From Pseudomonas sessilinigenes (lineage in GTDB: Bacteria > Pseudomonadota > Gammaproteobacteria > Pseudomonadales > Pseudomonadaceae), in assembly GCF_003850565.1 (NCBI RefSeq), contig NZ_CP027706.1, positions 620,001 through 684,000 on the forward strand: 64,000 nucleotides of DNA, in the 5' to 3' direction. Below are positions 1-9,166 of the stretch, piece after piece; position 1 is the stretch's first letter, and every line of letters starts with the position of its first letter. The notes under the pieces are model-generated. The model saw only the letters and a program-made list of their open reading frames with translations, was not told the origin of the DNA and made no database searches. Position numbers and translations under genes: made by a program.

Positions 1-699
1 GCCATCGCGCGCGATCAGCATGACCTTGGCCAGCAAGTGTTGTTCCTGGGTCAGTAGCCGATAGCCCTGTTGCACCCAGATCGGCAGATGCCATGCCTGT
101 ACCAGGGCCTGGCACAGTTCCATGAGGCGTACGCCGAACAATTGCATTTCGACCTTGCGTGCAGGCTCATGCTTATAGATGACCCGCAGCTCCCATTCGT
201 CCATGAGCTTGGGGTAGGTCATGGCCATGGCCCATAGCGGCGAGAGAAACAGCAGGCTGCCCCAGTGGATGTCCTGCCACAGGCGGGCCAGGCGCCCGGC
301 AAAAAAACCGTTGGCTTGCTGGGTGGCGTGCTGGCTGATCAGTTGCAGCTGTCGCAGGGCCTGGGGGATCTGTTCTTCGGGCAGGGTCGGCAGTTGTTCC
401 AGCAATTCCTGGGTGCGCTTGAGCCCCAGGCGATTGACCGCGATCTCGAGGCTCTCCGCCGGCTCGCTCATGCTGCCTTGGGAATGCCGGTTGGCTTCGC
501 GGATCACGCACAGTGCCAAGGCCGGGCTATTCTGCATCAGGTCGGCGATTTCTCGCAGCGAACTGCGGTTGTTGGCAATGGCTTTGCAGACCCGGTCATG
601 GCTGGTTTGTGGCACTGGCAAGCGCACGGCATTGAGCAGTCTTACCCAGGCGTCGAGAGAGGTGGGCGGGGTCTGTGGGACGCTGGTTTCATTGGACAT
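1..699 (-). CDS. HDOD-domain protein, 3' part outside the window
   Basis: The minus-strand frame is open from an ATG at 697-699 to the window edge (233 codons, no stop), so the C-terminus is missing. The protein begins MSNETSVPQTPP. A helical region follows with the pattern usual for HDOD domains (residues about 20-110, including SLREIADLMQ, SPALALCVIREAN and AVNRLGLKRTQELL). HDOD domains are HD-fold relatives that generally lack the full metal-binding set and act in signalling or regulation; no enzymatic role can be assigned here. It is divergent from motA, with about 165 bp between the starts, and an HDOD-type gene next to motAB is the usual Pseudomonas arrangement as I recall it. Family assignment is fairly confident; the function is unknown. 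Confidence 0.72.
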   Translation of the reverse strand, partial: MSNETSVPQTPPTSLDAWVRLLNAVRLPVPQTSHDRVCKAIANNRSSLREIADLMQNSPALALCVIREANRHSQGSMSEPAESLEIAVNRLGLKRTQELLEQLPTLPEEQIPQALRQLQLISQHATQQANGFFAGRLARLWQDIHWGSLLFLSPLWAMAMTYPKLMDEWELRVIYKHEPARKVEMQLFGVRLMELCQALVQAWHLPIWVQQGYRLLTQEQHLLAKVMLIARDG

Positions 700-770
700 G
701 GTCGGGCGCAATCATTGTCTGCTGGGAACACGCCCGGAGTGGGCCAAACTGGCTTTTCGCCTTAACTGGC

Positions 771-797
771 TATAGTCTGGCGCAGTTTTGCCGATAA
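771..797 (+). promoter_or_regulatory. sigma-28 (FliA) promoter for motAB
   Basis: TATAGTCT at 771-778, an 11-base spacer and GCCGATAA at 790-797. The -10 element matches the sigma-28 consensus exactly, the -35 matches TAAAGTTT at 6 of 8 positions, and the 11-bp spacing is the consensus one. It lies about 70 bp before the motA ATG. A transcript would start near 804, so the longer open frame beginning at 788 cannot be the real start. Fits late-class flagellar control of the stator genes. Confidence 0.8.
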
Positions 798-865
798 GTA
801 GAAGAAGAGTTTTAAGAACTTCCGAATATGACCTTGAACCCGACCCAATAAGTACTCTCCTATCT

Positions 866-1717
866 ATGGCTAAAATCATCGGCATCATCGTCGTATTCGC
901 TAGCGTGCTCGGCGGATACGTGCTCTCCCACGGTAAAATTGCAGCGCTGATCCAGCCTTTCGAGGTGCTGATCATCGGCGGTGCAGCCTTCGGTGCATTC
1001 TTGCAGGCCAACCCGGGCTACATGACGATGCACGTCATCAAGAAGTCCCTGGGGATGTTCAGCTCCCGCTTCACCCACACCTTCTACCTGGAAGTGCTGG
1101 GCCTGATCTACGAGATCCTCAACAAGAGTCGTCGCGAAGGCATGATGGCCATCGAGGGCGATATCGAGGACGCGGCCGCCAGCCCGATCTTCGCCAAGTA
1201 CCCGGCGGTGCTCAAAGACGAGCGCATGACGGCCTACATCTGTGACTACTTGCGCATCATGTCCTCCGGCAACATGGCTCCCCATGAGCTGGAAGGCCTG
1301 TTCGACATGGAATTGTTCAGCCTCAAGGAAGAACTCGAGCATCCATCCCATGCGGTCACCGGTATTGCCGACGGCATGCCCGGTTTCGGTATCGTCGCGG
1401 CGGTACTGGGTATCGTGGTGACCATGGCGTCCCTGGGGGACGGCGACCAGAAGTCCATTGGCCTGCACGTAGGCGCAGCGCTGGTAGGTACCTTCTTCGG
1501 TATTCTCGCGGCCTATGGCTTCTTCGGCCCGCTGGCCCACTCCCTGGCCCACGACGCCAAGGAAGAACTGAACGTCTACGAGGCTATCAAGGCTTCCCTG
1601 GTGGCTTCCGCTTCCGGCATGCCACCTTCGCTGGCGGTAGAGTTCGGGCGCAAGGTCCTGTACCCGGCGCATCGTCCTAGCTTCGCCGAGCTGGAACAAG
1701 CGGTTCGCGGTCGCTAA
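866..1717 (+). CDS. motA: Flagellar motor stator protein MotA
   Basis: 283-residue inner-membrane protein that forms the proton-conducting stator with MotB. Four hydrophobic segments are visible: about 4-21, 31-50, 170-190 (PGFGIVAAVLGIVV) and 203-222 (GAALVGTFFGILAAYGFFGP). Between segments 2 and 3 lies the large charged cytoplasmic loop that contacts the rotor. Length fits the family (about 285). ATG 866 is chosen because MAKIIG is the family N-terminus and an upstream in-frame start at 788 overlaps the promoter -10. motB follows after three bases, so the two are translated together. Expression is probably sigma-28 dependent. Confidence 0.95.
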   Translation: MAKIIGIIVVFASVLGGYVLSHGKIAALIQPFEVLIIGGAAFGAFLQANPGYMTMHVIKKSLGMFSSRFTHTFYLEVLGLIYEILNKSRREGMMAIEGDIEDAAASPIFAKYPAVLKDERMTAYICDYLRIMSSGNMAPHELEGLFDMELFSLKEELEHPSHAVTGIADGMPGFGIVAAVLGIVVTMASLGDGDQKSIGLHVGAALVGTFFGILAAYGFFGPLAHSLAHDAKEELNVYEAIKASLVASASGMPPSLAVEFGRKVLYPAHRPSFAELEQAVRGR

Positions 1718-1720
1718 GTC

Positions 1721-2839
1721 ATGGAGAACAATCAGCCGATTATCATCAAGCGCGTCAAGCGCTTCGCTGGCGGGCATCACGGGGGGGCGTGGAAAATCGC
1801 CTTCGCCGACTTCGCCACGGCGATGATGGCGTTCTTCCTGGTGCTGTGGCTGTTGTCCACGGCCACCCCGGAACAGAAGATCGCCATCGCCGGTTACTTC
1901 AAGGACCCGATCGGCTTTTCCGAAAGCGGCACGCCCTACATCATCGACCTGGGCGGCTCGCCGGAACTGGCGCCGGAAAACACCCTGAACCCCGAGATCA
2001 AGTCCCAGCCACAACCGGACAAGGTCACAGTGGATTCCGAGCAGGTGGAAGGCATGGCCGAGCAGGTCGAGCGCGAACGCCTCGAACTGCTGTTGCAGGA
2101 ACTGCAGAACAAGGTCGAGGAGAATCCCCAGCTACAGAAGTTCAAGGACCAGATCCTCTTCGAGATCACGCCTGATGGCTTGCGCATCCAGATCATGGAC
2201 GCCGAGAACCGGCCGATGTTCGACTCCGGCAGTGCACGTCTGAAACCGTACTTCGAAGACATCCTGTTGGCCATGGCCGATACGATCAAGGCGGTACCGA
2301 ACAAGATCAGTATCAGTGGCCACACCGATGCCACTCCTTATGCCGGTACCGGTGAATTCGGCAACTGGGAGCTGTCGGCCAACCGTGCCAACGCGGCCCG
2401 TCGGGCATTGGTGGCCGGTGGTTACCCCGATCCGCAAGTGGCGCGAGTGGTGGGCTTCGCCTCATCGGCGCTGTTCGATCGCAAGGACCCGTTCAATCCG
2501 GTCAACCGGCGTATCGATATCGTGGTGCTGACCAAGAAAGCCCAGCGTGCCATCGAGGGCGAGCAGGTCGATCCCAAGGCGCCAACGCCCACCCAGGGTA
2601 GTGGGGCTCCTGGCGAGGTTCCGGGAGCTGCGGCCGACCCGAATGCCCTGCCACCTGGCAGCGAGCCATTGCCGGCCCATGAGGTGCGCCAGCGCCTGAA
2701 CATCTTCGAAGATGGTGTATTGAAGATGGATGAGCAGGGCGCGGCGGGCCACACTCCTGCACCTGCACCTGCACCTGCGGCGGTGCCCAGTCCGGCCGCG
2801 CCGCCGGCTACTCCGGCGACACCGGGAACAGCAAGGTGA
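1721..2839 (+). CDS. motB: Flagellar motor stator protein MotB
   Basis: 372-residue stator partner of MotA. A short cytoplasmic N-terminus is followed by one membrane helix (about 26-46) carrying the proton-accepting Asp30 in the FADFATAMMAFF context. A periplasmic OmpA/MotB peptidoglycan-binding domain (roughly 160-270) contains ISGHTDATPY and NWELSANRANAARRAL. The last about 100 residues are low-complexity and rich in Pro and Ala (an AP repeat near 345-372), longer than in E. coli MotB. The gene ends two bases before a strong hairpin. It anchors the stator to the cell wall around the flagellar motor. Confidence 0.95.
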   Translation: MENNQPIIIKRVKRFAGGHHGGAWKIAFADFATAMMAFFLVLWLLSTATPEQKIAIAGYFKDPIGFSESGTPYIIDLGGSPELAPENTLNPEIKSQPQPDKVTVDSEQVEGMAEQVERERLELLLQELQNKVEENPQLQKFKDQILFEITPDGLRIQIMDAENRPMFDSGSARLKPYFEDILLAMADTIKAVPNKISISGHTDATPYAGTGEFGNWELSANRANAARRALVAGGYPDPQVARVVGFASSALFDRKDPFNPVNRRIDIVVLTKKAQRAIEGEQVDPKAPTPTQGSGAPGEVPGAAADPNALPPGSEPLPAHEVRQRLNIFEDGVLKMDEQGAAGHTPAPAPAPAAVPSPAAPPATPATPGTAR

Positions 2840-2840
2840 A

Positions 2841-2877
2841 AAACCACAAGGCCGCGATGATCGCGGCCTTGTGGTTT
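2841..2877. terminator. Bidirectional hairpin between motB and rsgA
   Basis: Perfect 17-bp inverted repeat (2841-2857 and 2861-2877) with a 3-base TGA loop, flanked by AAA on the left and TTT on the right. It sits between the convergent motB and rsgA stops, so it can terminate both strands. Confidence 0.85.
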
Positions 2878-2891
2878 CTGCGTGGTATCGC

Positions 2892-3923
2892 TCAGTAGCT
2901 GTCGTCGGGCAGGCTGGCGAGGATCGAGCGGTAGCTGTTCATCCGTTGTTGCTGGATGCGTCCTTCTTCCAGGGCCTTGAGCAGGGCGCAGCCTGGCTCG
3001 CGGTCGTGCTTGCAGTCCCGGAAGCGGCAGGTGCCCAGCAGGTCGTTGAATTCGATGAAGCCGGCTTCGACATCGGCGCGGCTGACATGGCCCAGGCCGA
3101 ACTCGCGAATACCCGGGGAGTCGATCAGCTCGCCACCGCCGGGGAAGTGGAACAGCCGCGCAGTGGTGGTGGTATGGGTGCCTTGCCCAGAGAACTCCGA
3201 CAGCGGGCCGACCCGAGTGAAGACATCCGGTAGCAGGCTGTTCACCAGGGACGACTTGCCGACCCCGGATTGACCGACGAAGACGCTGATGCGGCCGTTC
3301 AGCAGTGCCTGCAATTGCTCCATCCCGTCGCCGTGGTGGGCCGAGACCTCCAGTAGCGGATAGCCCAGTTGGCGATAGACGGCCAGCAGGGCATTGAGCG
3401 CCGGAGCGTTCTGCTCATCGATCAGGTCGGCCTTGTTCAGCAGCAACAGAGGGCGAATCCCCGCGTGCTCGGCCGCCACCAGGTAGCGGTCGATCAGGTT
3501 GGCGTGGGGCTCCGGCATGGGGGCGAAGACGATCACGATCATGTCGACGTTGGCGGCCACAGGCTTCAACTGGCCGCGGCTGTCCGGGCGGCATAGCTCG
3601 GTGCTGCGGGGCAGTTGCGCGACAATCACCCCAATGCCCTGGTTGCCGGCGCGCCAGACGACCTGGTCACCGGTCACCAGGGCTGGCAGGTTGGCCCGCA
3701 GGTAACAGCGAAACACCTGTCCGGCGAGTTCACCGTCGCGGGCCTCGACTTCGACCTGGACGCCGAAGTGGGCTATCACCAGGCCGGTCTGCTCCGGTCC
3801 CAGGTCGCCGCCCTCCAGTGCCTCTACAGCAGAGGACTCGCGTTTGGCTGCGCGGGCTGCGCGCTCACCTTGAATCTTTTCGATGCGCCAGTTTTGGCGG
3901 CGATTGAGCTGGCGTTTGGCCAT
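2892..3923 (-). CDS. rsgA: Small-ribosomal-subunit biogenesis GTPase RsgA
   Basis: 343 residues, the usual length. RsgA is a circularly permuted GTPase that checks late 30S subunit maturation. An OB-fold N-domain is followed by the permuted G motifs: G4 NKAD at 163-166, the P-loop GQSGVGKS at 217-224 coming after it, and a zinc knuckle formed by Cys299, Cys304, His306 and Cys312. DSPG (G3) is at 268-271. The start [10 protein letters not shown] is the family N-terminus. It is convergent with motB and divergent from orn (108 bp between starts), the standard Pseudomonas neighbourhood. Confidence 0.96.
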   Translation of the reverse strand: MAKRQLNRRQNWRIEKIQGERAARAAKRESSAVEALEGGDLGPEQTGLVIAHFGVQVEVEARDGELAGQVFRCYLRANLPALVTGDQVVWRAGNQGIGVIVAQLPRSTELCRPDSRGQLKPVAANVDMIVIVFAPMPEPHANLIDRYLVAAEHAGIRPLLLLNKADLIDEQNAPALNALLAVYRQLGYPLLEVSAHHGDGMEQLQALLNGRISVFVGQSGVGKSSLVNSLLPDVFTRVGPLSEFSGQGTHTTTTARLFHFPGGGELIDSPGIREFGLGHVSRADVEAGFIEFNDLLGTCRFRDCKHDREPGCALLKALEEGRIQQQRMNSYRSILASLPDDSY

Positions 3924-4031
3924 TGATGTTCCGTGTCGATAATTACGGCGGTTGGGTAAAACGGCGGCGAGTTTAGCACGCCGGGCCAGCCCTCTAGGCT
4001 AAACTGCGCAACTACGCCGAGGAGCCCACAC

Positions 4032-4574
4032 ATGCAAAACCCGCAGAACCTGATTTGGATCGATCTGGAAATGACCGGCCTGAACCCCGACACCGACGTC
4101 ATCATCGAGATGGCGACCATTGTCACGGACAGCAATCTCAATACCTTGGCTGAAGGACCGGTCATCGCTATCCACCAGAGCGACGAGATTCTCGCCGGCA
4201 TGGATGAATGGAACACGCGCCAGCATGGAGGTTCCGGCCTGACCCAGCGTGTGCGCGAAAGCCGCATCAGCATGGCTGAGGCCGAGGCCCAGACCATCGC
4301 TTTCCTGGAGCAGTGGGTGCCCAAGGGCAAGTCGCCGATCTGTGGCAACAGCATTTGCCAGGACCGGCGCTTCCTCTATCGCCACATGAAGGCCCTGGAA
4401 AGCTACTTCCATTATCGCAATCTCGATGTCTCCACCCTCAAGGAGCTGGCCGCCCGTTGGGCCCCAGAGGTGCGCGACAGCTTCAAGAAAGGCAGTACCC
4501 ACCTGGCCCTGGACGACATTCGCGAGTCCATTGCCGAGCTGCAGCACTACCGCAAGCACTTCATCAAGCTCTGA
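4032..4574 (+). CDS. orn: Oligoribonuclease
   Basis: 180-residue DEDDh 3'-5' exonuclease that degrades 2-5-nt RNAs and, in Pseudomonas, the pGpG product of c-di-GMP breakdown. The exonuclease I motif IDLEMTGL carries Asp11 and Glu13; the C-terminal [11 protein letters not shown] segment contains the catalytic His and Asp of exonuclease III. Full family length. An SD-like GAGGAG sits about 10 bases upstream of the ATG. Single gene, divergent from rsgA; the two are adjacent in most pseudomonads. Confidence 0.97.
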   Translation: MQNPQNLIWIDLEMTGLNPDTDVIIEMATIVTDSNLNTLAEGPVIAIHQSDEILAGMDEWNTRQHGGSGLTQRVRESRISMAEAEAQTIAFLEQWVPKGKSPICGNSICQDRRFLYRHMKALESYFHYRNLDVSTLKELAARWAPEVRDSFKKGSTHLALDDIRESIAELQHYRKHFIKL

Positions 4575-4679
4575 ATAGGCCGGCCGGCGGGTGTGCCGAG
4601 GAGTCATGCCCGTTGCCGCCCTCTTTTGGCGTTCGCTTCAACTGAGTAGACTGCGCGCCTTCTTGCAAGGACCGTCATC

Positions 4680-5291
4680 ATGCTGTTGATGCTCTACCTG
4701 ATCGCCATTACCGCCGAAGCCATGACCGGCGCCCTTTCTGCCGGTCGTCGAGGCATGGACTGGTTCGGTGTCGTACTGATCGCCTGCGTCACGGCCCTGG
4801 GCGGTGGCTCGGTGCGTGATGTACTGCTCGGGCATTACCCGCTGACCTGGGTCAAGCACCCCGAGTACCTGGTGCTGACGTCAGTGGCGGCCTTGGTGAC
4901 GATCTTCATCGCGCCGTTGATGCGCCACCTGCGCTCCTTGTTCCTGGTGCTGGATGCCGTTGGCCTGGTGGCCTTTACCCTGATTGGCTGCATGACCGCC
5001 CTGGAGATGGGGCACGGCATGCTGGTGGCTTCGGTCAGCGGGGTGATCACCGGGGTGTTCGGCGGGATTCTCAGGGATATCTTCTGCAACGACATTCCCC
5101 TGATCTTCAGGCGCGAGCTTTACGCCAGCGTGTCCTTCGCCGCGGCCTGGTGCTACATGTTGTGCATCTACCTGCAGTTACCCAGCGAGCAGTCGATCCT
5201 GGTCACCTTGTTCGGCGGCTTCCTGTTGCGCTTGCTGGCGATCCGTTTCCATTGGGAAATGCCCAAGTTCGTTTATAACGACGAGCATTGA
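4680..5291 (+). CDS. Trimeric intracellular cation (TRIC) channel family protein (UPF0126)
   Basis: 203-residue membrane protein with about six hydrophobic segments in two similar halves. Each half has a glycine-rich kink: ALGGGSVRDVLLG near residues 39-51 and GVFGGILRDIF near 124-134. This internal duplication with a GGG(x)xRD-type motif is the hallmark of bacterial TRIC/UPF0126 proteins, which form trimeric K+-permeable channels in the few cases studied. The substrate in this organism is unknown. Its last 19 bp overlap the 3' end of the convergent queG gene. Family assignment is confident. Confidence 0.85.
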   Translation: MLLMLYLIAITAEAMTGALSAGRRGMDWFGVVLIACVTALGGGSVRDVLLGHYPLTWVKHPEYLVLTSVAALVTIFIAPLMRHLRSLFLVLDAVGLVAFTLIGCMTALEMGHGMLVASVSGVITGVFGGILRDIFCNDIPLIFRRELYASVSFAAAWCYMLCIYLQLPSEQSILVTLFGGFLLRLLAIRFHWEMPKFVYNDEH

Positions 5292-6352
5292 CGGCTGGCG
5301 TGCTGGGCCAGGGCCCACTGCACGTGTTCACGCACCAGTTCCGAGGGATAGTCCTGGCGGGCCTTGAGGGCTTCCAGCACCGGGATCGTGGAGGGGGCGT
5401 TGCCCAGGCCTACCGCCAGGTTGCGCAGCCAGCGCTCATAGCCGGCGCGACGTAGTGGCGAGCCCTCGGTACTGCTCAGGAATTGATCTTCGTCCCACAG
5501 GAACAGCTCCGCCAGCTCGGCATTGTCCAGATTGTGCCGAGGCTTGAAGTCGCCCTCCCCGGAGGTGCGGGCGAAACGATTCCAGGGGCAGACGATCTGG
5601 CAGTCGTCGCAGCCGAATACCCGATTGCCGATCAGCGGGCGCAGGTCTTCGGGGATGGCGTTCTTCAGCTCGATGGTCAGGTAGGAGATGCAGCGTCGGG
5701 CATCGAGCTGGTAGGGGCCGACGAAGGCGTTGGTCGGGCAGATGTCCAGGCACGCAGTGCAGCGCCCGCAATGTTCGCTGGCGTGGGGGGCATCCACCGG
5801 CAGGGGCAGGTCGACGAACAGCTCGCTGAGGAAGAAGTAGCTGCCTGCCTTGCGGTTGAGGACCAGGGTGTTCTTGCCGATCCAGCCCAGGCCCGCTTGT
5901 TCGGCGATGGCTTTTTCCAGCACGGGTGCGCTATCGACGAAGGCGCGGAAGCCGAAGGGACCGATGGCTTGCTGGATGCGCTCGGCCAATTGCTGTACGC
6001 GCTTGCGGATCAGCTTGTGATAGTCGCGGCCCAGGGCATAGCGCGAGACGTAGGCCTTGGAGGGTTGGGCCAGGCGCTGGGCCATCTGGGTATCGCCGGG
6101 CAGGTAGTCCATGCGCAGCGACACCACGCGCAGGGTACCGGGCACCAGTTCCTCGGGGTGGGAGCGTTTGCTGCCGTGGGCTCCCATGTATTCCATCTCG
6201 CCGTGGTAGCCGGCCGCGAGCCAGCGCTCCAGGTGCTGTTCGTGTTCGGCCAGGTCCAGGCCACTGATGCCGACCTGTTGAAAGCCCAGTTCGCGGCCCC
6301 AGTCCTTGATGGATTGGGCGAGGGCGGGAAGATCCTGGGTAATAGCGGACAT
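5273..6352 (-). CDS. queG: Epoxyqueuosine reductase QueG
   Basis: 359-residue cobalamin- and iron-sulfur-dependent enzyme that reduces epoxyqueuosine to queuosine in tRNA, the last step of queuosine synthesis. A catalytic-type Asp lies at 140 (FVDSAPVLEK). Ferredoxin-like cluster motifs CGRCTACLDICP (Cys195, 198, 201, 205) and CDDCQIVCP (Cys248, 251, 255) are present. The start at 6352 (MSAITQDLP) is preferred over an in-frame ATG 22 codons upstream, which would run into the nnrD start. Divergent from nnrD with only 64 bp between starts; its 3' end overlaps the TRIC gene. Confidence 0.95.
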   Translation of the reverse strand: MSAITQDLPALAQSIKDWGRELGFQQVGISGLDLAEHEQHLERWLAAGYHGEMEYMGAHGSKRSHPEELVPGTLRVVSLRMDYLPGDTQMAQRLAQPSKAYVSRYALGRDYHKLIRKRVQQLAERIQQAIGPFGFRAFVDSAPVLEKAIAEQAGLGWIGKNTLVLNRKAGSYFFLSELFVDLPLPVDAPHASEHCGRCTACLDICPTNAFVGPYQLDARRCISYLTIELKNAIPEDLRPLIGNRVFGCDDCQIVCPWNRFARTSGEGDFKPRHNLDNAELAELFLWDEDQFLSSTEGSPLRRAGYERWLRNLAVGLGNAPSTIPVLEALKARQDYPSELVREHVQWALAQHASRQCSSL

Positions 6353-6416
6353 GAGGCAAGAGAAACCGGGTGCTGAGGTGCGTATAATTCTGCCAGACAT
6401 CGGAGCTGGAAGACGC

Positions 6417-7277
6417 ATGCCGCAGACAAAACACCCCTTATCAGAGATTCAGTTGCTGACTGCTGGCCAGTTGCCGCGCTTGAGTTGCCGTTCTCGAGAA
6501 GCTCATAAAGGCCAGTTCGGCCATGTGCTGTTGATCGGTGGTGACCTGGGTTTTGCCGGGGCGGCCTTGCTGGGAGCCGAGAGCGCGCTGCGCAGCGGTG
6601 CGGGCTTGGTGTCACTGGCTACTCGTGGCGAACATGTAGCGGCGGCTGGAGCTCGGCTGCCTGAGGTCATGGCCCTGGGCGTTCATTCAGCCAACCAGCT
6701 GATGGGGTTGCTGGAGCGTTCTTCGGTGGTAGTGATCGGTCCCGGCCTGGGGCAAGGGGCCTGGGGGCGCAGCCTGCTGTCGGCGGCGGCCAATGCCGTG
6801 TTGCCCCAGGTATGGGACGCCGATGCCTTGAATCTGCTGGCCTTGGGGGATGTGAGCATGCCGGCCGGAAGTGTCATGACGCCACATCCTGGAGAGGCTG
6901 CCCGCTTGTTGGGTATTTCCACGGCTGAGGTTCAGGCGGACCGACCTGCAGCAGCCCGTGCCTTGAGCCTCCGATATGCAACGGTGGTCGTGCTCAAGGG
7001 CGCTGGCAGCTTGATAGCCAGTCCTGATGGGCGCCTGGCCCGCTGCGATGCCGGGCATCCGGCGATGGCTACGGCCGGCCTGGGCGATGTTCTCGCAGGT
7101 TTGCTTGGCGGGCTGCTGGCACAGGGCTTGGCGGTGTTCGATGCTGCCTGCCTGGCGGTCTGGCTGCATGCCAGCGCCGGCGAGCGGCAAGGTAAATTGG
7201 GCCGTGGACTGGCGGCCAGTGATCTGATTCCAGTCATTCGTCAGTTGTTGGAGGAGCAATCACCGTGTCTGAGTTAA
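6417..7277 (+). CDS. nnrD: ADP-dependent NAD(P)H-hydrate dehydratase (kinase-fold domain only)
   Basis: 286 residues covering only the C-terminal YjeF/NnrD domain that repairs hydrated NAD(P)H. Seen: HKGQFGHVLLIGG near 30-42, HPGE at 157-160, and the ribokinase-type motif GLGDVLAG at 221-228 with catalytic Asp224. The N-terminal epimerase domain (NnrE, about 200 residues) fused to this domain in E. coli YjeF is absent, and nothing like it lies upstream, where queG runs on the other strand. A TATAAT hexamer at 6383-6388 may belong to its promoter. The stop overlaps the tsaE start by 13 bp, indicating translational coupling. Confidence 0.88.
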   Translation: MPQTKHPLSEIQLLTAGQLPRLSCRSREAHKGQFGHVLLIGGDLGFAGAALLGAESALRSGAGLVSLATRGEHVAAAGARLPEVMALGVHSANQLMGLLERSSVVVIGPGLGQGAWGRSLLSAAANAVLPQVWDADALNLLALGDVSMPAGSVMTPHPGEAARLLGISTAEVQADRPAAARALSLRYATVVVLKGAGSLIASPDGRLARCDAGHPAMATAGLGDVLAGLLGGLLAQGLAVFDAACLAVWLHASAGERQGKLGRGLAASDLIPVIRQLLEEQSPCLS

Positions 7278-7735
7278 CCCTTTACCTGGCCGACGAGCAG
7301 GCCATGGTGGAATTTGGTGCACGCATTGCTCAGGTCACCCGTGGGGTAGGGGTGATCTTTCTCGAGGGCGACCTGGGGGCGGGCAAGACTACCCTGTCTC
7401 GGGGGATCATCCGTGGCCTGGGGCATTCGGGGGCGGTGAAGAGTCCGACCTTTACCCTGGTGGAGCCCTACGAAATTGGTACGGTGAGAGCCTTCCACTT
7501 CGACCTGTACCGGTTGGTGGACCCCGAGGAGTTGGAATTCCTGGGGATTCGTGATTATTTCGAGGGTGATGCCCTGTGCTTGCTGGAATGGCCTGCACGC
7601 GGTGCAGGCTTTTTGCCAAAGCCTGACCTGACCATTACCATTACCCCGCATAACAATGGGCGTTGCGTACATCTATTGTCCCAAGGCTCGCGAGGCGAGT
7701 CCTGGTGTGCCGCTTTGGCGTTGGAATTCAAATAA
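7265..7735 (+). CDS. tsaE: tRNA threonylcarbamoyladenosine biosynthesis ATPase TsaE
   Basis: 156-residue P-loop ATPase that works with TsaB-TsaD to make t6A37 on ANN-decoding tRNAs. Walker A GDLGAGKT is at 35-42; the downstream segments SPTFTLVEPY and FHFDLYRL are family hallmarks. Start codon is GTG at 7265, inside the 3' end of nnrD; no in-frame ATG gives the conserved N-terminus. The same nnrD-tsaE-amiB-mutL-miaA order occurs across gammaproteobacteria. Confidence 0.95.
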   Translation: MSELTLYLADEQAMVEFGARIAQVTRGVGVIFLEGDLGAGKTTLSRGIIRGLGHSGAVKSPTFTLVEPYEIGTVRAFHFDLYRLVDPEELEFLGIRDYFEGDALCLLEWPARGAGFLPKPDLTITITPHNNGRCVHLLSQGSRGESWCAALALEFK

Positions 7736-7750
7736 TTGATGGGGTTAGGT

Positions 7751-9166
7751 ATGCGCATTCGCGCGTTGGTTGCTGTCGTAGGACTGTTGCTTACGGCATT
7801 GGCCGTCGAGGCTGTGGCCGCTACGCAGGTTCGCAGCGTCCGCCTATGGCGGGCACCGGATAACACGCGACTGGTATTCGACCTGTCCGGTCCGGTTCAG
7901 CACAGCGTCTTTACCCTCACGGCCCCCGATCGCCTGGTGATCGATATCAACGGCGCAACCCTGGGTGGTTCGCTGAATGTCGCCACGGCCAACACCCCGA
8001 TCACCGCGATGCGCTCGGCACAACGTACGCCGACCGATTTGCGGGTGGTGATCGACCTGAAGAAGGCCGTCACGCCCAAGAGCTTCACCCTGGCGCCCAA
8101 TGCCCAGTACGGTAACCGCCTGGTGGTCGATCTGTTCGACAACCCGGCCGATGCCGCGCCACCGGCTGCTCCACCGCCAACCGTGGCGACCGTGCCTGCG
8201 GTACCTGTCACTCCAGCGGAACCTGCCATCAAGCTGCCCCCGGCACCGGCCGGTAAGCGCGACATCATCGTGGTGATCGATGCCGGTCATGGCGGCGAGG
8301 ACCCTGGTGCCTCCGGCTCCCGTGGCCAGCACGAGAAAGACGTGGTGCTGTCCATCGCTCGCGAGCTGCAACGCCAGATCAACGGTCTCAAGGGCTTTCG
8401 TGCCGAGTTGACCCGCACTGGCGATTACTTCATCCCGCTGCGCGGTCGTACCGAAATCGCCCGCAAGAAGGGCGCCGACCTGTTCGTTTCGATCCACGCC
8501 GACGCGGCGCCGTCGACGGCAGCCTTTGGCGCATCGGTGTTCGCCCTGTCCGAGCGTGGCGCGACTTCGGAAACCGCCCGCTGGTTGGCGGACAGCGAAA
8601 ACCGCTCCGACTTGATCGGTGGTGCCGGCAACGTCAGCCTCGATGACAAGGACCGGATGTTGGCCGGGGTGCTGCTGGACCTTTCGATGACTGCATCCCT
8701 TACATCCAGCTTGAATGTGGGGCAGAAGGTCTTGAACAACATTGGCCGGGTGACGCCATTGCACAAGCAGCGCGTGGAACAGGCCGGGTTCATGGTGCTC
8801 AAGTCCCCGGATATTCCATCGATCCTGGTGGAGACCGGCTTCATCTCCAACTCCAACGAGGCCTCGAAGCTGGCCACCTCCAGCCACCAGCAGGCCCTGG
8901 CGCGCTCCATCAGCAGTGGCGTGCGGCAGTTCTTCCAACAGAACCCGCCACCGGGCACCTATATCGCCTGGCTGCGCGACTCCGGGAAAATCGCCCAGGG
9001 CCCGCGTGAGCACCGGGTCAATCCTGGAGAAACCCTGGCCATGATCGCCGTGCGCTACCAGGTTTCGGCGGCAGCGTTGCGCAGCGCCAACAACCTCAAG
9101 AGCGATGAGTTGAAAGTGGGGCAGGTTCTGAGCGTCCCCGGTACCGAGCTGGCGGCCAAGGAATGA
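7751..9166 (+). CDS. amiB: N-acetylmuramoyl-L-alanine amidase with AMIN and LysM domains
   Basis: 471-residue exported cell-wall amidase that splits septal peptidoglycan during daughter-cell separation. Signal peptide about 1-24, AMIN domain about 25-130, Pro/Ala linker to about 168, Amidase_3 domain about 170-395, LysM near 425-470 ([16 protein letters not shown]). Probable zinc ligands are His180, Glu195 and His249, with catalytic Glu361 in VETGFISN. Start at ATG 7751 is chosen because GGGG at 7741-7744 gives a good ribosome-binding site; TTG 7736 and ATG 7739 are in-frame alternatives. Four-base ATGA overlap with mutL. Family members with a LysM tail are typical of Pseudomonas AmiB. Confidence 0.93.
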   Translation: MRIRALVAVVGLLLTALAVEAVAATQVRSVRLWRAPDNTRLVFDLSGPVQHSVFTLTAPDRLVIDINGATLGGSLNVATANTPITAMRSAQRTPTDLRVVIDLKKAVTPKSFTLAPNAQYGNRLVVDLFDNPADAAPPAAPPPTVATVPAVPVTPAEPAIKLPPAPAGKRDIIVVIDAGHGGEDPGASGSRGQHEKDVVLSIARELQRQINGLKGFRAELTRTGDYFIPLRGRTEIARKKGADLFVSIHADAAPSTAAFGASVFALSERGATSETARWLADSENRSDLIGGAGNVSLDDKDRMLAGVLLDLSMTASLTSSLNVGQKVLNNIGRVTPLHKQRVEQAGFMVLKSPDIPSILVETGFISNSNEASKLATSSHQQALARSISSGVRQFFQQNPPPGTYIAWLRDSGKIAQGPREHRVNPGETLAMIAVRYQVSAAALRSANNLKSDELKVGQVLSVPGTELAAKE

